A stretch of 64,000 nt of DNA from Bacillus sp. B-jedd (lineage in GTDB: Bacteria; Bacillota; Bacilli; Bacillales; Cytobacillaceae), in NCBI RefSeq assembly GCF_000821085.1, contig NZ_CCXR01000002.1, positions 153,616-217,615 of the forward strand. The letters are read 5' to 3'. The notes under the pieces were generated by a model. The model had not been told where the DNA came from. It saw nothing but the letters and a program-made list of their open reading frames with translations, and did no database searches. A program made the translations under genes and the position numbers. Shown piece by piece: positions 35,105 through 42,776 of the stretch (position 1 is its first letter; each line of letters starts with the position of its first letter).

Positions 35105-36160
35105 TTACTTTACAATCACAACATACTTTGGATTCGCAGTGATGTACGTCCCTGATTTTAGCTTATACATCTTGCTGCCGGCTACAGTGAGCGTTTGAAC
35201 CACCGTAAGGACGGTTCCCTTTTTAACTGGAATAGCCGCCTTAGCATTCCAATCTGGCTTTGTGTAGTAGTAAAGGCTATTAGCTTTCACCCTGATTAGA
35301 AACTGTTTAGGAGCTGCAGCAGGCTTTGCCGGTGCTGGTTTAGATTGGGCTGGTACAGGCTTTGAAGTGACTTTAGATTTTAATACCTCTGCCAGTTTGT
35401 TCAGAGTGACATTGTCAGCTATTCCGTTTACTGTCAAACTATAACGTGCCTGAAAGGCCTTGACTGCATTCTCTGTCTCCTGGCCATAATCACCATCAGC
35501 TCCGAACTTTGGCAACTTTTCCCCAACCGTGATCAATTCATTCTGCAGCTTTTTAACCGAGTCACCTTTTGCTCCTTTTTTGAGGACGGCTTCCTCCTCC
35601 AGGGCTTTGCTAACGTCAGCCCTAAATGTATTCATGCTTTTCCCGTGCTTCGGGAACCAATGCATGACATCTCCGTGGTTAGAAGCTATCCCCATTTTAT
35701 AACCTTCAGAGTGAGTGATAATATCTTTATCCGGGATGAGGTAAGGAAACTCCTTGCACAAATATGCGAATAACTCAACAGCTTCCCTATATACTTCCTT
35801 GAAATATTTCGGATCTTTTAAATCGTCCTCACAGATTTCCACATGTATGTGGGTATCGTTGGATTTTCCTCCGCCACCCCAACCACGATGATTCCAAGGC
35901 AACGTTTGATAAGTTCGAACAACGCCATTTTTGTCTTTACCAATAAAAGCATGAACACACTTTTGTTGCCCATCTGGCTGAGGACGGTTCCAGTCGTTGT
36001 TATTTGGGTTTTTACCGAGAATCCCATCATCAGGTTGGATATACCTGCTAAGCTTAGGGTTGTTTGCACCAGTAGAATGTAGCATTAGCCCTTTAACTTT
36101 AATCTTTTTTCCAGCTTTAAAACAGTTGTTTTTGGTCAGAAACCTCTCAATGATTTTCAT
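35105..36160 (-). CDS. N-acetylmuramoyl-L-alanine amidase endolysin
   Basis: The prophage lysin, 351 residues. The N-terminal amidase_2 domain (about 20-185) shows zinc ligands in KGLMLHSTG (His28), HIHVEICED and the later His region. A peptidoglycan-binding_1 domain (about 195-262) has GDSVKKLQNEL...FGADGDYGQETENAVKAFQ. A Pro/Ala/Lys linker (about 265-288) leads to a C-terminal SH3-like wall-binding domain. There is no signal peptide, so release needs the holin gene just upstream, which overlaps its start by four bases. It cuts the amide bond between muramic acid and the stem peptide. Confidence 0.92.
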   Translation of the reverse strand: MKIIERFLTKNNCFKAGKKIKVKGLMLHSTGANNPKLSRYIQPDDGILGKNPNNNDWNRPQPDGQQKCVHAFIGKDKNGVVRTYQTLPWNHRGWGGGGKSNDTHIHVEICEDDLKDPKYFKEVYREAVELFAYLCKEFPYLIPDKDIITHSEGYKMGIASNHGDVMHWFPKHGKSMNTFRADVSKALEEEAVLKKGAKGDSVKKLQNELITVGEKLPKFGADGDYGQETENAVKAFQARYSLTVNGIADNVTLNKLAEVLKSKVTSKPVPAQSKPAPAKPAAAPKQFLIRVKANSLYYYTKPDWNAKAAIPVKKGTVLTVVQTLTVAGSKMYKLKSGTYITANPKYVVIVK

Positions 36161-36417
36161 TGTTTTCCAGCACCTTTCTTTTCAAGTGCATACTTAAGAC
36201 CTGCGACTGATCCAATCCCGTAAAGCGCGTATTTAAGTCCCTCAACCAAAACAGCAAAAGAAAAAGCGTTCCCTTCCATGATTGCGAAGGTAACGCCAAG
36301 CACTACAGCTAATAGCGGAATAAACCGATTCGATATATCCGTTGCTTGTCGGATTGCATAAAGCAAAACGGCCAAGGCAACGTATGCCGTAAATTCAATC
36401 CCGAGTAATTGTTCCAA
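36157..36417 (-). CDS. phage holin
   Basis: The protein has 86 residues and two or three hydrophobic helices (about 8-24, 31-50 and 54-74) and a basic C-terminal tail (EKKGAGKQ), the normal look of a holin. It overlaps the endolysin start by four bases. Its pores would release the lysin to the wall. Confidence 0.82.
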   Translation of the reverse strand: MEQLLGIEFTAYVALAVLLYAIRQATDISNRFIPLLAVVLGVTFAIMEGNAFSFAVLVEGLKYALYGIGSVAGLKYALEKKGAGKQ

Positions 36418-36430
36418 CTAAATCAACTCC

Positions 36431-36841
36431 CTATTTTAGGCCTGCGCCTTTATTAAAAATGAGCCAAAACAATCCCACTAAGCCTACAGCGAAAGGCGAT
36501 GCAAAAAGAAAAAAGACCTTCCAGGCGAAGGACTTTATACTTTGATAGTTCTCCGTGTGTACTTTATTAGATGCCTCGACCAATTCTTTAAAATCATTAA
36601 ACTGTTTTTCATTTGTCTTCCTGATTTCCTCTAGCTCCTGTCTAAACTCGGACTCAACCTGGTCAATTCTTTTATGGGCTGACTTAGCACTCTCCGATGT
36701 GCGTTCCGTGGTTTCCTTTATGTTTCCAAGGGTATTAAATTTTTCCGTATGGACGGTTACAGTCTTATCGACTTCTCTGAGCATCGTGGCCAGTTCCTTA
36801 ATCCCATCCTTTAGTTCCTTCACGTCTTGATCGCGCACCAT
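36431..36841 (-). CDS. XhlA-like coiled-coil membrane protein
   Basis: A 136-residue protein with a long charged coiled coil (about 5-105) and one C-terminal membrane helix (about 110-130), as in haemolysin XhlA of PBSX-type lysis cassettes. XhlA-like proteins act with the holin in host lysis. The ATG at 36841 is preceded by GGAGGAGG; a longer start is possible but has no such site. Confidence 0.7.
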   Translation of the reverse strand: MVRDQDVKELKDGIKELATMLREVDKTVTVHTEKFNTLGNIKETTERTSESAKSAHKRIDQVESEFRQELEEIRKTNEKQFNDFKELVEASNKVHTENYQSIKSFAWKVFFLFASPFAVGLVGLFWLIFNKGAGLK

Positions 36842-36886
36842 CACATCCTCCTCCTGGACAATCGACAAACAAATTCACTCCCCTCT

Positions 36887-37024
36887 TCACTTGGTGATTA
36901 AATCTTCTTTTTCATTTGAAATTAAATAAACGTCGATACCTTCTTTGAGGTCTGGACGCTTAGAGACAACATATTCATAAGTAAGGGCCCCGTCTATAAT
37001 TCGCTGACCAAGGTAAGCTGCCAT
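36887..37024 (-). CDS. small prophage protein, 45 residues
   Basis: A short frame reading Met-Ala-Ala-Tyr-Leu-Gly-Gln-Arg at its start, with a hydrophilic C terminus. Its ATG shares bases with the TAA stop of the upstream gene (TAATG), which suggests coupled translation. It lies between the fibre cassette and lysis genes. Function unknown; XkdX-like position. Confidence 0.55.
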   Translation of the reverse strand: MAAYLGQRIIDGALTYEYVVSKRPDLKEGIDVYLISNEKEDLITK

Positions 37025-37299
37025 TACAAGCCACCTCCTAGAAGAATTTCATCCAGAGCACTTTCTACAAGTTGAAGGCGTTTTTCAATCTCCGTCGGTT
37101 GCGGCGGCTGTATTGGTGGGTTTTTTTCTTCCTCTGTTGCGGTTTCTATCCATTCGCCATTTTTAAAAATCGGTTTCCAATTCGGCTCCGGAATTGGTTT
37201 GTTTGTATAACCTTTTGGAATCTCTTGCCCTTCCTTTAGCTGTAATTCTTCTCCCGGCATCCATGCACCTGTTTTTATGTCGAACTTGAGCGCAATCAT
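37024..37299 (-). CDS. tail-fibre-associated small protein
   Basis: A 91-residue protein with Pro-rich middle (KPIPEPNWKPIFKNGEWIE, then NPPIQPPQP) and a C-terminal helix. Such proteins directly after fibre genes often serve as fibre assembly or tail-attached proteins (XkdW-like position). I cannot name the family with certainty. It overlaps the next small gene by one base. Confidence 0.6.
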   Translation of the reverse strand: MIALKFDIKTGAWMPGEELQLKEGQEIPKGYTNKPIPEPNWKPIFKNGEWIETATEEEKNPPIQPPQPTEIEKRLQLVESALDEILLGGGL

Positions 37300-37316
37300 A
37301 TTTCAACCTCCTACTG

Positions 37317-38675
37317 TCATGTAATAAAATCAGTATTAACATACGTCACATGAGTATCCCCGGTTTTTGATAACAATGTCATAACCCCACTAGCAGAAAT
37401 GTGTATTTTTGCTGACAATGCCGTAGTGCCATCATGCGTCGTTAAATACATATAAGGTGCGCCCGGCCTATATCCAACTGGCAAAGTGCCAAAAACCGTT
37501 CCTGCTGCAACAGTTCCATTTAACATTCCGCGCAAACGCACTTCATTGCCTATTTTTGTGTATTGGACCGGATATCCCGGGTTTGATGTTGCTCCGTTTT
37601 GCAATGGAAGGTTTGTCCATGAAGGCGCGCCGCTATCACTTATGATAGCCCAGTCGCCCCATCCAGCACTCCCGAATACCCGAATATACAACTTAGGAAT
37701 TTGACCGCCGCTTATCAAAAATGCTAATTGGGAAATACGGTCTGCAGTCCTGTTTGTAACTAAGACGGTCCCGTACTGATTAGCCGATGGAGTATTTAAA
37801 GTCGTATTAGTAAAGACATAAACGCCCGTTGTCGTTGCGTCATTAAGATCACTTACAATCGTAGGGGTTTTATTTCCAATCCCGAAAGATTGTACCCAGT
37901 CCTGGGTCGCTAGCGGTACCCATGCAGACCATGTAGTCTGCTTACGACGTATATACACAATATCAGCCGACCCGCGCGACGCGATCTGCATAGCTACGTT
38001 ATCTGAATTCTTAAAGTGCTGGACAAAGAAGAAGCTAGTCGCGTCCGGGGCGTTTACTAGCGCGGTCCCCGAGTAGAAGCCTGTCGCGTTTAGGTTGTTT
38101 AAGTCATTTCCTATACTAAGCCTTTCAACCGCCTGTACTGTATCCCCAAGCCCGAAAGACTTTACAAAACCGATTGCCTCTGCCTTTGCAGCGTCGGCTT
38201 TCTTCTGAGCACCGACTTGAGTTTCTACTACCAAGCTTTCATCAATAGTAGCTGTTACATTTGCTGCACTCCCTATTACGGTGATAAGGTCGATATTCTT
38301 TTCAATAATCTCATCTCCGTTGCGGGCAGGTATATATTCAGCGTTGTTTCCAGAATTACCGTATGAATAGAGTATTTCACCGATATCCGGATCCATAGCG
38401 AACAAACCAATCTCCCGAAAATAAAAACCAGTTGTAACCGTCTGGTTAGAAAAAATGGCACCAATTGCTACCTTCCCATCTCCCAGATTCTTTAATTTAT
38501 TTATTTCAAGTGATTTCTTTTCACTACGCATACTATTTAAATCTAATATTGAAGATCCGCTAAGCTGCCCATCACCCATAGCAATTCGAGTAAAGTTCAA
38601 TGGCTTCCCCGTTTGGGCCTTTGCCTGAAGATTTCGCCCTCTATTCGTCATAACAAGTCCACCGAATGCACCCAA
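37317..38675 (-). CDS. phage tail fibre protein
   Basis: A 452-residue tail fibre. The N-terminal 150 residues match the phage tail-collar fibre domain (GGLVMTNRGRNLQAKAQTGKPLNFTRIAMGDGQ...REIGLFAMDPDIGEILYSYGN). The rest contains two repeats with the pattern FGLGDTVQAVERLSIGNDLN and FGIGNKTPTIVSDLNDATTTGVY, common in pyocin-type knob fibres, and ends in a short beta-rich receptor-binding part. It decides host-surface recognition. The gene follows the tail protein I gene by one base. Confidence 0.88.
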   Translation of the reverse strand: MGAFGGLVMTNRGRNLQAKAQTGKPLNFTRIAMGDGQLSGSSILDLNSMRSEKKSLEINKLKNLGDGKVAIGAIFSNQTVTTGFYFREIGLFAMDPDIGEILYSYGNSGNNAEYIPARNGDEIIEKNIDLITVIGSAANVTATIDESLVVETQVGAQKKADAAKAEAIGFVKSFGLGDTVQAVERLSIGNDLNNLNATGFYSGTALVNAPDATSFFFVQHFKNSDNVAMQIASRGSADIVYIRRKQTTWSAWVPLATQDWVQSFGIGNKTPTIVSDLNDATTTGVYVFTNTTLNTPSANQYGTVLVTNRTADRISQLAFLISGGQIPKLYIRVFGSAGWGDWAIISDSGAPSWTNLPLQNGATSNPGYPVQYTKIGNEVRLRGMLNGTVAAGTVFGTLPVGYRPGAPYMYLTTHDGTTALSAKIHISASGVMTLLSKTGDTHVTYVNTDFIT

Positions 38676-38676
38676 T

Positions 38677-39240
38677 TTACATCACCTGCTTTATTTCCAA
38701 ATTTTCGCCGATATGGATAACGCCAGCATAATAAATGCTTGTACCCTCTGACTGTGTCACCTCTACTTTTTCAAGGTGAGACCTACCATTTTTTACAGAA
38801 TCTAAGGCCCTAATAAATTGCTCGGCCTTTTCCAAAGTTACAGCAGAGTTACTTGTTACAACCTTAAAAGTATATGGACGACCTCCATACTCAAACCATT
38901 CAACCACTTTCCCTTCACCAAAAACGGCCGAAATCAACTCTTCAACTGCTGCTGGAGTTCCTTTAATTCGGTGGAAGAATTGTGCCTTTTTAACAAGTTC
39001 TCTTTTCTGTTCTATTGGTAAAGTAGTTTCATAGAAATCCACATGTTTTTGATATGCCAAAAAATCCATAAGGGGCTCAGGTAAACGATCGACTTCATTT
39101 AAGCTTGCTAAAGATTCAGCTTCCTGGTAAGCACTTCGGATTTCCTTTTGAAATGCTCCCGCCAATGCTTCAACAAATGAGTCGCTCTTTAAACTACTAG
39201 GCAAAAGATTAGTTATATTAAAAACAGCTAAACTACCCAT
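38677..39240 (-). CDS. phage tail protein I (P2 gpI-like)
   Basis: A 187-residue baseplate protein of the P2 I family, seen in LPEPLMDFLAYQKHVDFYETTLPIEQKRELVKKAQFFHRIKGTPAAVEELISAVFGEGKVVEWFEYGG. It joins the wedge with gpJ and gpW and anchors the fibre. It overlaps the J gene by eight bases. Confidence 0.9.
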   Translation of the reverse strand: MGSLAVFNITNLLPSSLKSDSFVEALAGAFQKEIRSAYQEAESLASLNEVDRLPEPLMDFLAYQKHVDFYETTLPIEQKRELVKKAQFFHRIKGTPAAVEELISAVFGEGKVVEWFEYGGRPYTFKVVTSNSAVTLEKAEQFIRALDSVKNGRSHLEKVEVTQSEGTSIYYAGVIHIGENLEIKQVM

Positions 39241-40351
39241 CTGCCAGCCCCCTAAATACCAAGTTAACAGTATTTTCTTTTGCTACCTGGTGTCTATCAA
39301 GTTCAATGTACATAGGGGAATTGACAACTACACGGGATGCTCCTGTTTCTTTTAACCTGACAATCAATTCAGTTAAATCTACACTTCTACCCATTTTTTC
39401 TTTTTGCCATATCAAATAATCCTGGAACGCTTTCTGAACCTGACTTTGAACTGAGTTCAAAACTGCCGAGTTTGATTGGGCCACATAATACTCGATATTC
39501 AAATCATAAAGTACAGTATCAGGGGCTCCTACTGTGACTTTGTCTGTAAGTGGACGCCTTGTTTTATCGGAGCAAACAGCGAGAACAGCATCAAGGACAC
39601 TTTGAGACGGAAGTTGTCCGTTCTGAAGTAGCACTCTGATGTCAACAACCCCATCGGAGGGGCTTAAAGCTTTCACATCCACAATCCCCGAACTGGCTGT
39701 TTTAGCCCAATACTCATAAGCACCAGCAGGACCTGCAACAGAGAATCTTTCCGGAGCCAACCGGATACGATCAGCATATTGATCATTCTCCTCAACCTCA
39801 GCTCCTCCAGCACTGGTCGTGATGTTCTTTACTTCCTTCACCCATGGTAATGGGTAAACCAGGGTTGCGATTTCACCAGGAAGATATCCATTCCCTTTTT
39901 CTCCAGCTTCGGTGCATATTGCATTAACTAAGAAAGAATGTTGTCCAACCGGAACTTCAACAGTTTCAATCGTTTCAAAATACATATCGGCCCCAACAGA
40001 AATAAGCGTTCCTGCTGGAACAACCAATACAGAAACTCGTCCTTCTTCGAGTGTAAACTCAATAATGGTTTCTGCTCCTTTTTCATCAAGCCTCTGGGTA
40101 TTAGAACCTTCGCCGAGATGATCAAGGAAATCATCCTCTGCATAAGCAAGTAAATTTTGTTTTAAAGCATAATCAAGATTATTTCTTTCTTGTACGACAT
40201 ACAAAACTAGCCCCTGGAGAAATTTCCTTCGCGGATCAGCATTAGATAGAGTGATACCGGTCTTTTCTTCAATATATAAAAGCATGTCTTGTTCAATGGC
40301 TTCAGGGTCTTTTTCTAAAAAATTGATATCCGGTAAATTAAATCGATTCAT
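39233..40351 (-). CDS. baseplate J/gp47 family protein
   Basis: A 372-residue baseplate wedge protein of the P2 gpJ / Mu gp47 type: YVVQERNNLDYALKQNLLAYAEDDFLDHLGEGSNTQRL, the GYLPGEIATLVYPLPWVKEVKNITTSAGGAEVEENDQYADRIRLAPERFSVAGPAGAYEYWAKTA block, and the final LIVRLKETGASRVVVNSPMY. It overlaps gpW upstream and gpI downstream. Confidence 0.93.
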   Translation of the reverse strand: MNRFNLPDINFLEKDPEAIEQDMLLYIEEKTGITLSNADPRRKFLQGLVLYVVQERNNLDYALKQNLLAYAEDDFLDHLGEGSNTQRLDEKGAETIIEFTLEEGRVSVLVVPAGTLISVGADMYFETIETVEVPVGQHSFLVNAICTEAGEKGNGYLPGEIATLVYPLPWVKEVKNITTSAGGAEVEENDQYADRIRLAPERFSVAGPAGAYEYWAKTASSGIVDVKALSPSDGVVDIRVLLQNGQLPSQSVLDAVLAVCSDKTRRPLTDKVTVGAPDTVLYDLNIEYYVAQSNSAVLNSVQSQVQKAFQDYLIWQKEKMGRSVDLTELIVRLKETGASRVVVNSPMYIELDRHQVAKENTVNLVFRGLADG

Positions 40352-40646
40352 CTATCTTCACCCTTATAATCACCTTTATCTCACCCTCTAGAGCGTTTCC
40401 GCTAGTTTGCACCTCATCAACAACAGCCCGGGGCTCATAGTTTTGTATAGCGTGAATTAATCTTGCTGTATTATTTGCTCTGGCTACCAAAATAGGCGTG
40501 TCGATATCAGGTATCCAACCAAATTCTCTATCCATAGGGCAGCTAAAAGCCATTGTTGATAGAATAAAAGAAACATTTTGAAGTATTTCCTCAACGCCTG
40601 TTGCCCCAAAGTCCACTTTTTTAAATGGGGGCACTGCATATTGCAT
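40338..40646 (-). CDS. GPW/gp25 family baseplate protein
   Basis: The protein has 102 residues and the gp25 pattern: VEEILQNVSFILSTMAFSCPMDREFGWI, ending in DEVQTSGNALEGEIKVIIRVKI. It nucleates sheath assembly on the baseplate, as P2 gpW and T4 gp25 do. Confidence 0.88.
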   Translation of the reverse strand: MQYAVPPFKKVDFGATGVEEILQNVSFILSTMAFSCPMDREFGWIPDIDTPILVARANNTARLIHAIQNYEPRAVVDEVQTSGNALEGEIKVIIRVKIDESI

Positions 40647-40661
40647 TAAATCACCCCTTAA

Positions 40662-41318
40662 TTAACTCTTTTTCAATTTTGAATACTTCGGGCTGGCTGT
40701 GATGTATTTGCCGTTCCCAAGTGAGTACCAACCGTTTTTAACCGAATAAACAGTAAAAAATTGTCCTTTCATTGCCCAACCGATAATCTTATTGGAGACA
40801 GAAGGGCCACTCCGGATGTTTACAGACTTTACAGTGATGGTGATTTTTCCTAAAGTTTTATTTCTTTTTGAGGGAATTGCAGCTGTCTTTTTTGGAGTAG
40901 GTTTCTTTGCAGTTTTAGGCTTTATATAATATTCCTTTAAATCCACTTTCACCTCGGCCGCCAGTAAATTACCATTTTGGTCCACTAATTGGTGTGCCTC
41001 GTTTAATTCCCTAATGGTCCAAAAATTTGCTGAGATTGGCTTTCCCCCAATCACAAACGAAGCTGCCTTTCCGGTATCTCGCATTTTTCGTAACTTCTCT
41101 ATTTCTTTGATTGGGTTGATTCCAAGTTCAACCTTAAAGAGAATGGTAAAGCTGATTCCTTCAAGGCTTGGACCTAAGAATTCAGACTTTGGTTTTTTGC
41201 CAAGTATTTCGTGATCATTCCAGCGCGCGGATCCACTCCGTTCGAACTCCTTAAAAGTTTTCGTCTTTGAAGTTGAGACCTCAAAAACGATGTCGCCGAA
41301 CGTCCCTATTTTGGCCAT
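40662..41318 (-). CDS. P2 gpU-like tail protein fused to an SH3 domain
   Basis: A 218-residue protein. Residues about 1-133 match P2 gpU-type tail proteins (IGTFGDIVFEVST, FKEFERSGSARWNDHEILGKKPKSEFLGPSLEGISFTI). A Lys/Pro/Thr-rich linker (about 134-157) joins a C-terminal bacterial SH3-like domain (VKSVNIRSGPSVSNKIIGW...KNGWYSLGNGKYITASPKY). The last segment resembles the end of the endolysin (YITANPKYV). The SH3 part probably binds peptidoglycan during injection, replacing the LysM seen in related phages. Confidence 0.82.
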   Translation of the reverse strand: MAKIGTFGDIVFEVSTSKTKTFKEFERSGSARWNDHEILGKKPKSEFLGPSLEGISFTILFKVELGINPIKEIEKLRKMRDTGKAASFVIGGKPISANFWTIRELNEAHQLVDQNGNLLAAEVKVDLKEYYIKPKTAKKPTPKKTAAIPSKRNKTLGKITITVKSVNIRSGPSVSNKIIGWAMKGQFFTVYSVKNGWYSLGNGKYITASPKYSKLKKS

Positions 41319-41320
41319 AA

Positions 41321-41527
41321 TTAATCACCCCCGGCTATAGGACCGATAATAAAACCCTTTTTCTCCTGAGTGAAGCTGCAGAATACCTCATCGCCCACCT
41401 TTGGCATCCAACCTATTCCGACGACTCGTAGTTCGTCTGATATCAAACCGTCCAGGTCCTCAAACATTACCCGGGCAGTAATGCTATTTGTATTAACGGA
41501 GACAACAGTTCCTGATTTTTCATACAT
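41321..41527 (-). CDS. small OB-fold baseplate protein (gpV-like)
   Basis: A 68-residue protein: SITARVMFEDLDGLISDELRVVGIGWMPKVGDEVFCSF...GFIIGPI, the OB-like core of gpV-type spike proteins without the beta-helix needle. The ATG at 41527 overlaps the stop of gene D (TGATG) and has GGAGGG upstream. Confidence 0.72.
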   Translation of the reverse strand: MYEKSGTVVSVNTNSITARVMFEDLDGLISDELRVVGIGWMPKVGDEVFCSFTQEKKGFIIGPIAGGD

Positions 41528-42537
41528 CAATATCCCTCCAGACACTTCCTTAACTTAAGTTCAGTGTCGTCCTGTGAATGGGAAGCCTGCGAAATGATAT
41601 ATTTACCATCAAACTTTCCAAATCCTTTTAAGTTAACAGTGTTGCCGGCGTAAAAGTGTTTTTCCGATGCTATCTTAAGCCAAACGGTAGTAGCCTCCTT
41701 GTTTGCTTCCCTAAGACGCTTTCTGGCCAACCGCTGAGCTTCTGCCACCGATTTAACCTGCTCTTTGACTATGAGGACACGGCCAACATTGGGTGGCTTT
41801 GGCGGCGTGTACGTTGCCTTGATAGTCTTTTTTTTACTTACTTTATGTTCTACACGGCATGATTTGTATACTCCGCTAAGCGTTGTTTTCGCTGACCAGT
41901 CAAGGACTTGTGTTTCATCTGTCTCATTGCTTGGCCATATTATTGTGGCTACTACAGATGCTCTTTCGTAATCTTCCTCATCAAGGATGACAATCGACTT
42001 GTTGGTTATCTTTAAACAAAAACCCTCATCCTGACACAACCGATGCAAAAACATTAAATCTGTTTCGCCTTCCTGCTCATACCTGTCTTTTTTCGGATTG
42101 TCATTTGCCTGATAGTACAGTTTCATACCGTTTCGTTTTGCGACATCTCCAGCTACCACTTTTAGAGTAGTCTTTTCCCAAGCTTTTGATTTAAACTGCC
42201 CCCGCAGGCTCGAAGTCTCCGACACAGCTAAGGCCTTGACTTTTACCTCTCCCGGTTTAGCTTCAATCTCGTCAATTTCAAACTTACCAAGAGGAGCTTT
42301 TATGGTGCTACCTTTCCAATTCTGCTTATAAATTGTCGCGTTCAATGTAGATCCTTTACTCGGAAACCAGCTACCCAACCATTTGCGGGAAATGTCCTCA
42401 AGGTTTATTTGCAAGTCGTCGATCTGGCCACTTAAATTGTCAGTATAAATCCAATCTTTCAAGTGTTCGTCCAAACCCGAATTGATGTTTTTGCCGTTAT
42501 AGCTGATAGAAAGATATGTTCGTCTACTGTCAATCAT
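41527..42537 (-). CDS. phage late control gene D protein (tail hub)
   Basis: A 336-residue gpD-type hub protein. Typical are the N terminus with YNGKNINSGLDEHLKDWIYTDNLSGQIDDLQINLED, the GEIDEIEA-type middle, the DRYEQEGETDLMFLHRLCQDEGFCLKIT block, and QRLARKRLREANKEATTVWL near the end. It forms the hub at the tail tip. Confidence 0.9.
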   Translation of the reverse strand: MIDSRRTYLSISYNGKNINSGLDEHLKDWIYTDNLSGQIDDLQINLEDISRKWLGSWFPSKGSTLNATIYKQNWKGSTIKAPLGKFEIDEIEAKPGEVKVKALAVSETSSLRGQFKSKAWEKTTLKVVAGDVAKRNGMKLYYQANDNPKKDRYEQEGETDLMFLHRLCQDEGFCLKITNKSIVILDEEDYERASVVATIIWPSNETDETQVLDWSAKTTLSGVYKSCRVEHKVSKKKTIKATYTPPKPPNVGRVLIVKEQVKSVAEAQRLARKRLREANKEATTVWLKIASEKHFYAGNTVNLKGFGKFDGKYIISQASHSQDDTELKLRKCLEGY

Positions 42538-42776
42538 AGTTCCTCATCCTCTAAAAACTCATCATCATCTTCATTCAGCCACTCTGGTCTATCTGTAATT
42601 TCAGATGTATCAACTTCAGGTATGTTCAGAACGATTCCTCCTGGGAAAATCACTACAGTTCGATATTTATAATTAGCTTCAAATAAAAGAGGGAGCAAAT
42701 ATTCGCTCCCCCATGTCCGGTATGCAATCAAATCCCAGGTGTCACCCTGTAAGGTAGTATAAGTTTTAACCATCAT
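42534..42776 (-). CDS. tail protein X (LysM-like)
   Basis: A protein of 80 residues: YTTLQGDTWDLIAYRTWGSEYLLPLLFEANYKYRTVVIFPGGIVLNIPEV is a LysM-like domain as in P2 gpX, followed by a very acidic tail. It likely helps the tail tip cross peptidoglycan. Overlaps the tape measure and D genes. Confidence 0.9.
   Translation of the reverse strand: MMVKTYTTLQGDTWDLIAYRTWGSEYLLPLLFEANYKYRTVVIFPGGIVLNIPEVDTSEITDRPEWLNEDDDEFLEDEEL

Noticed and set aside
36842..36868. Longer start for the XhlA-like gene
   Set aside because: The in-frame start at 36868 has no good ribosome site, whereas GGAGGAGG precedes 36841.
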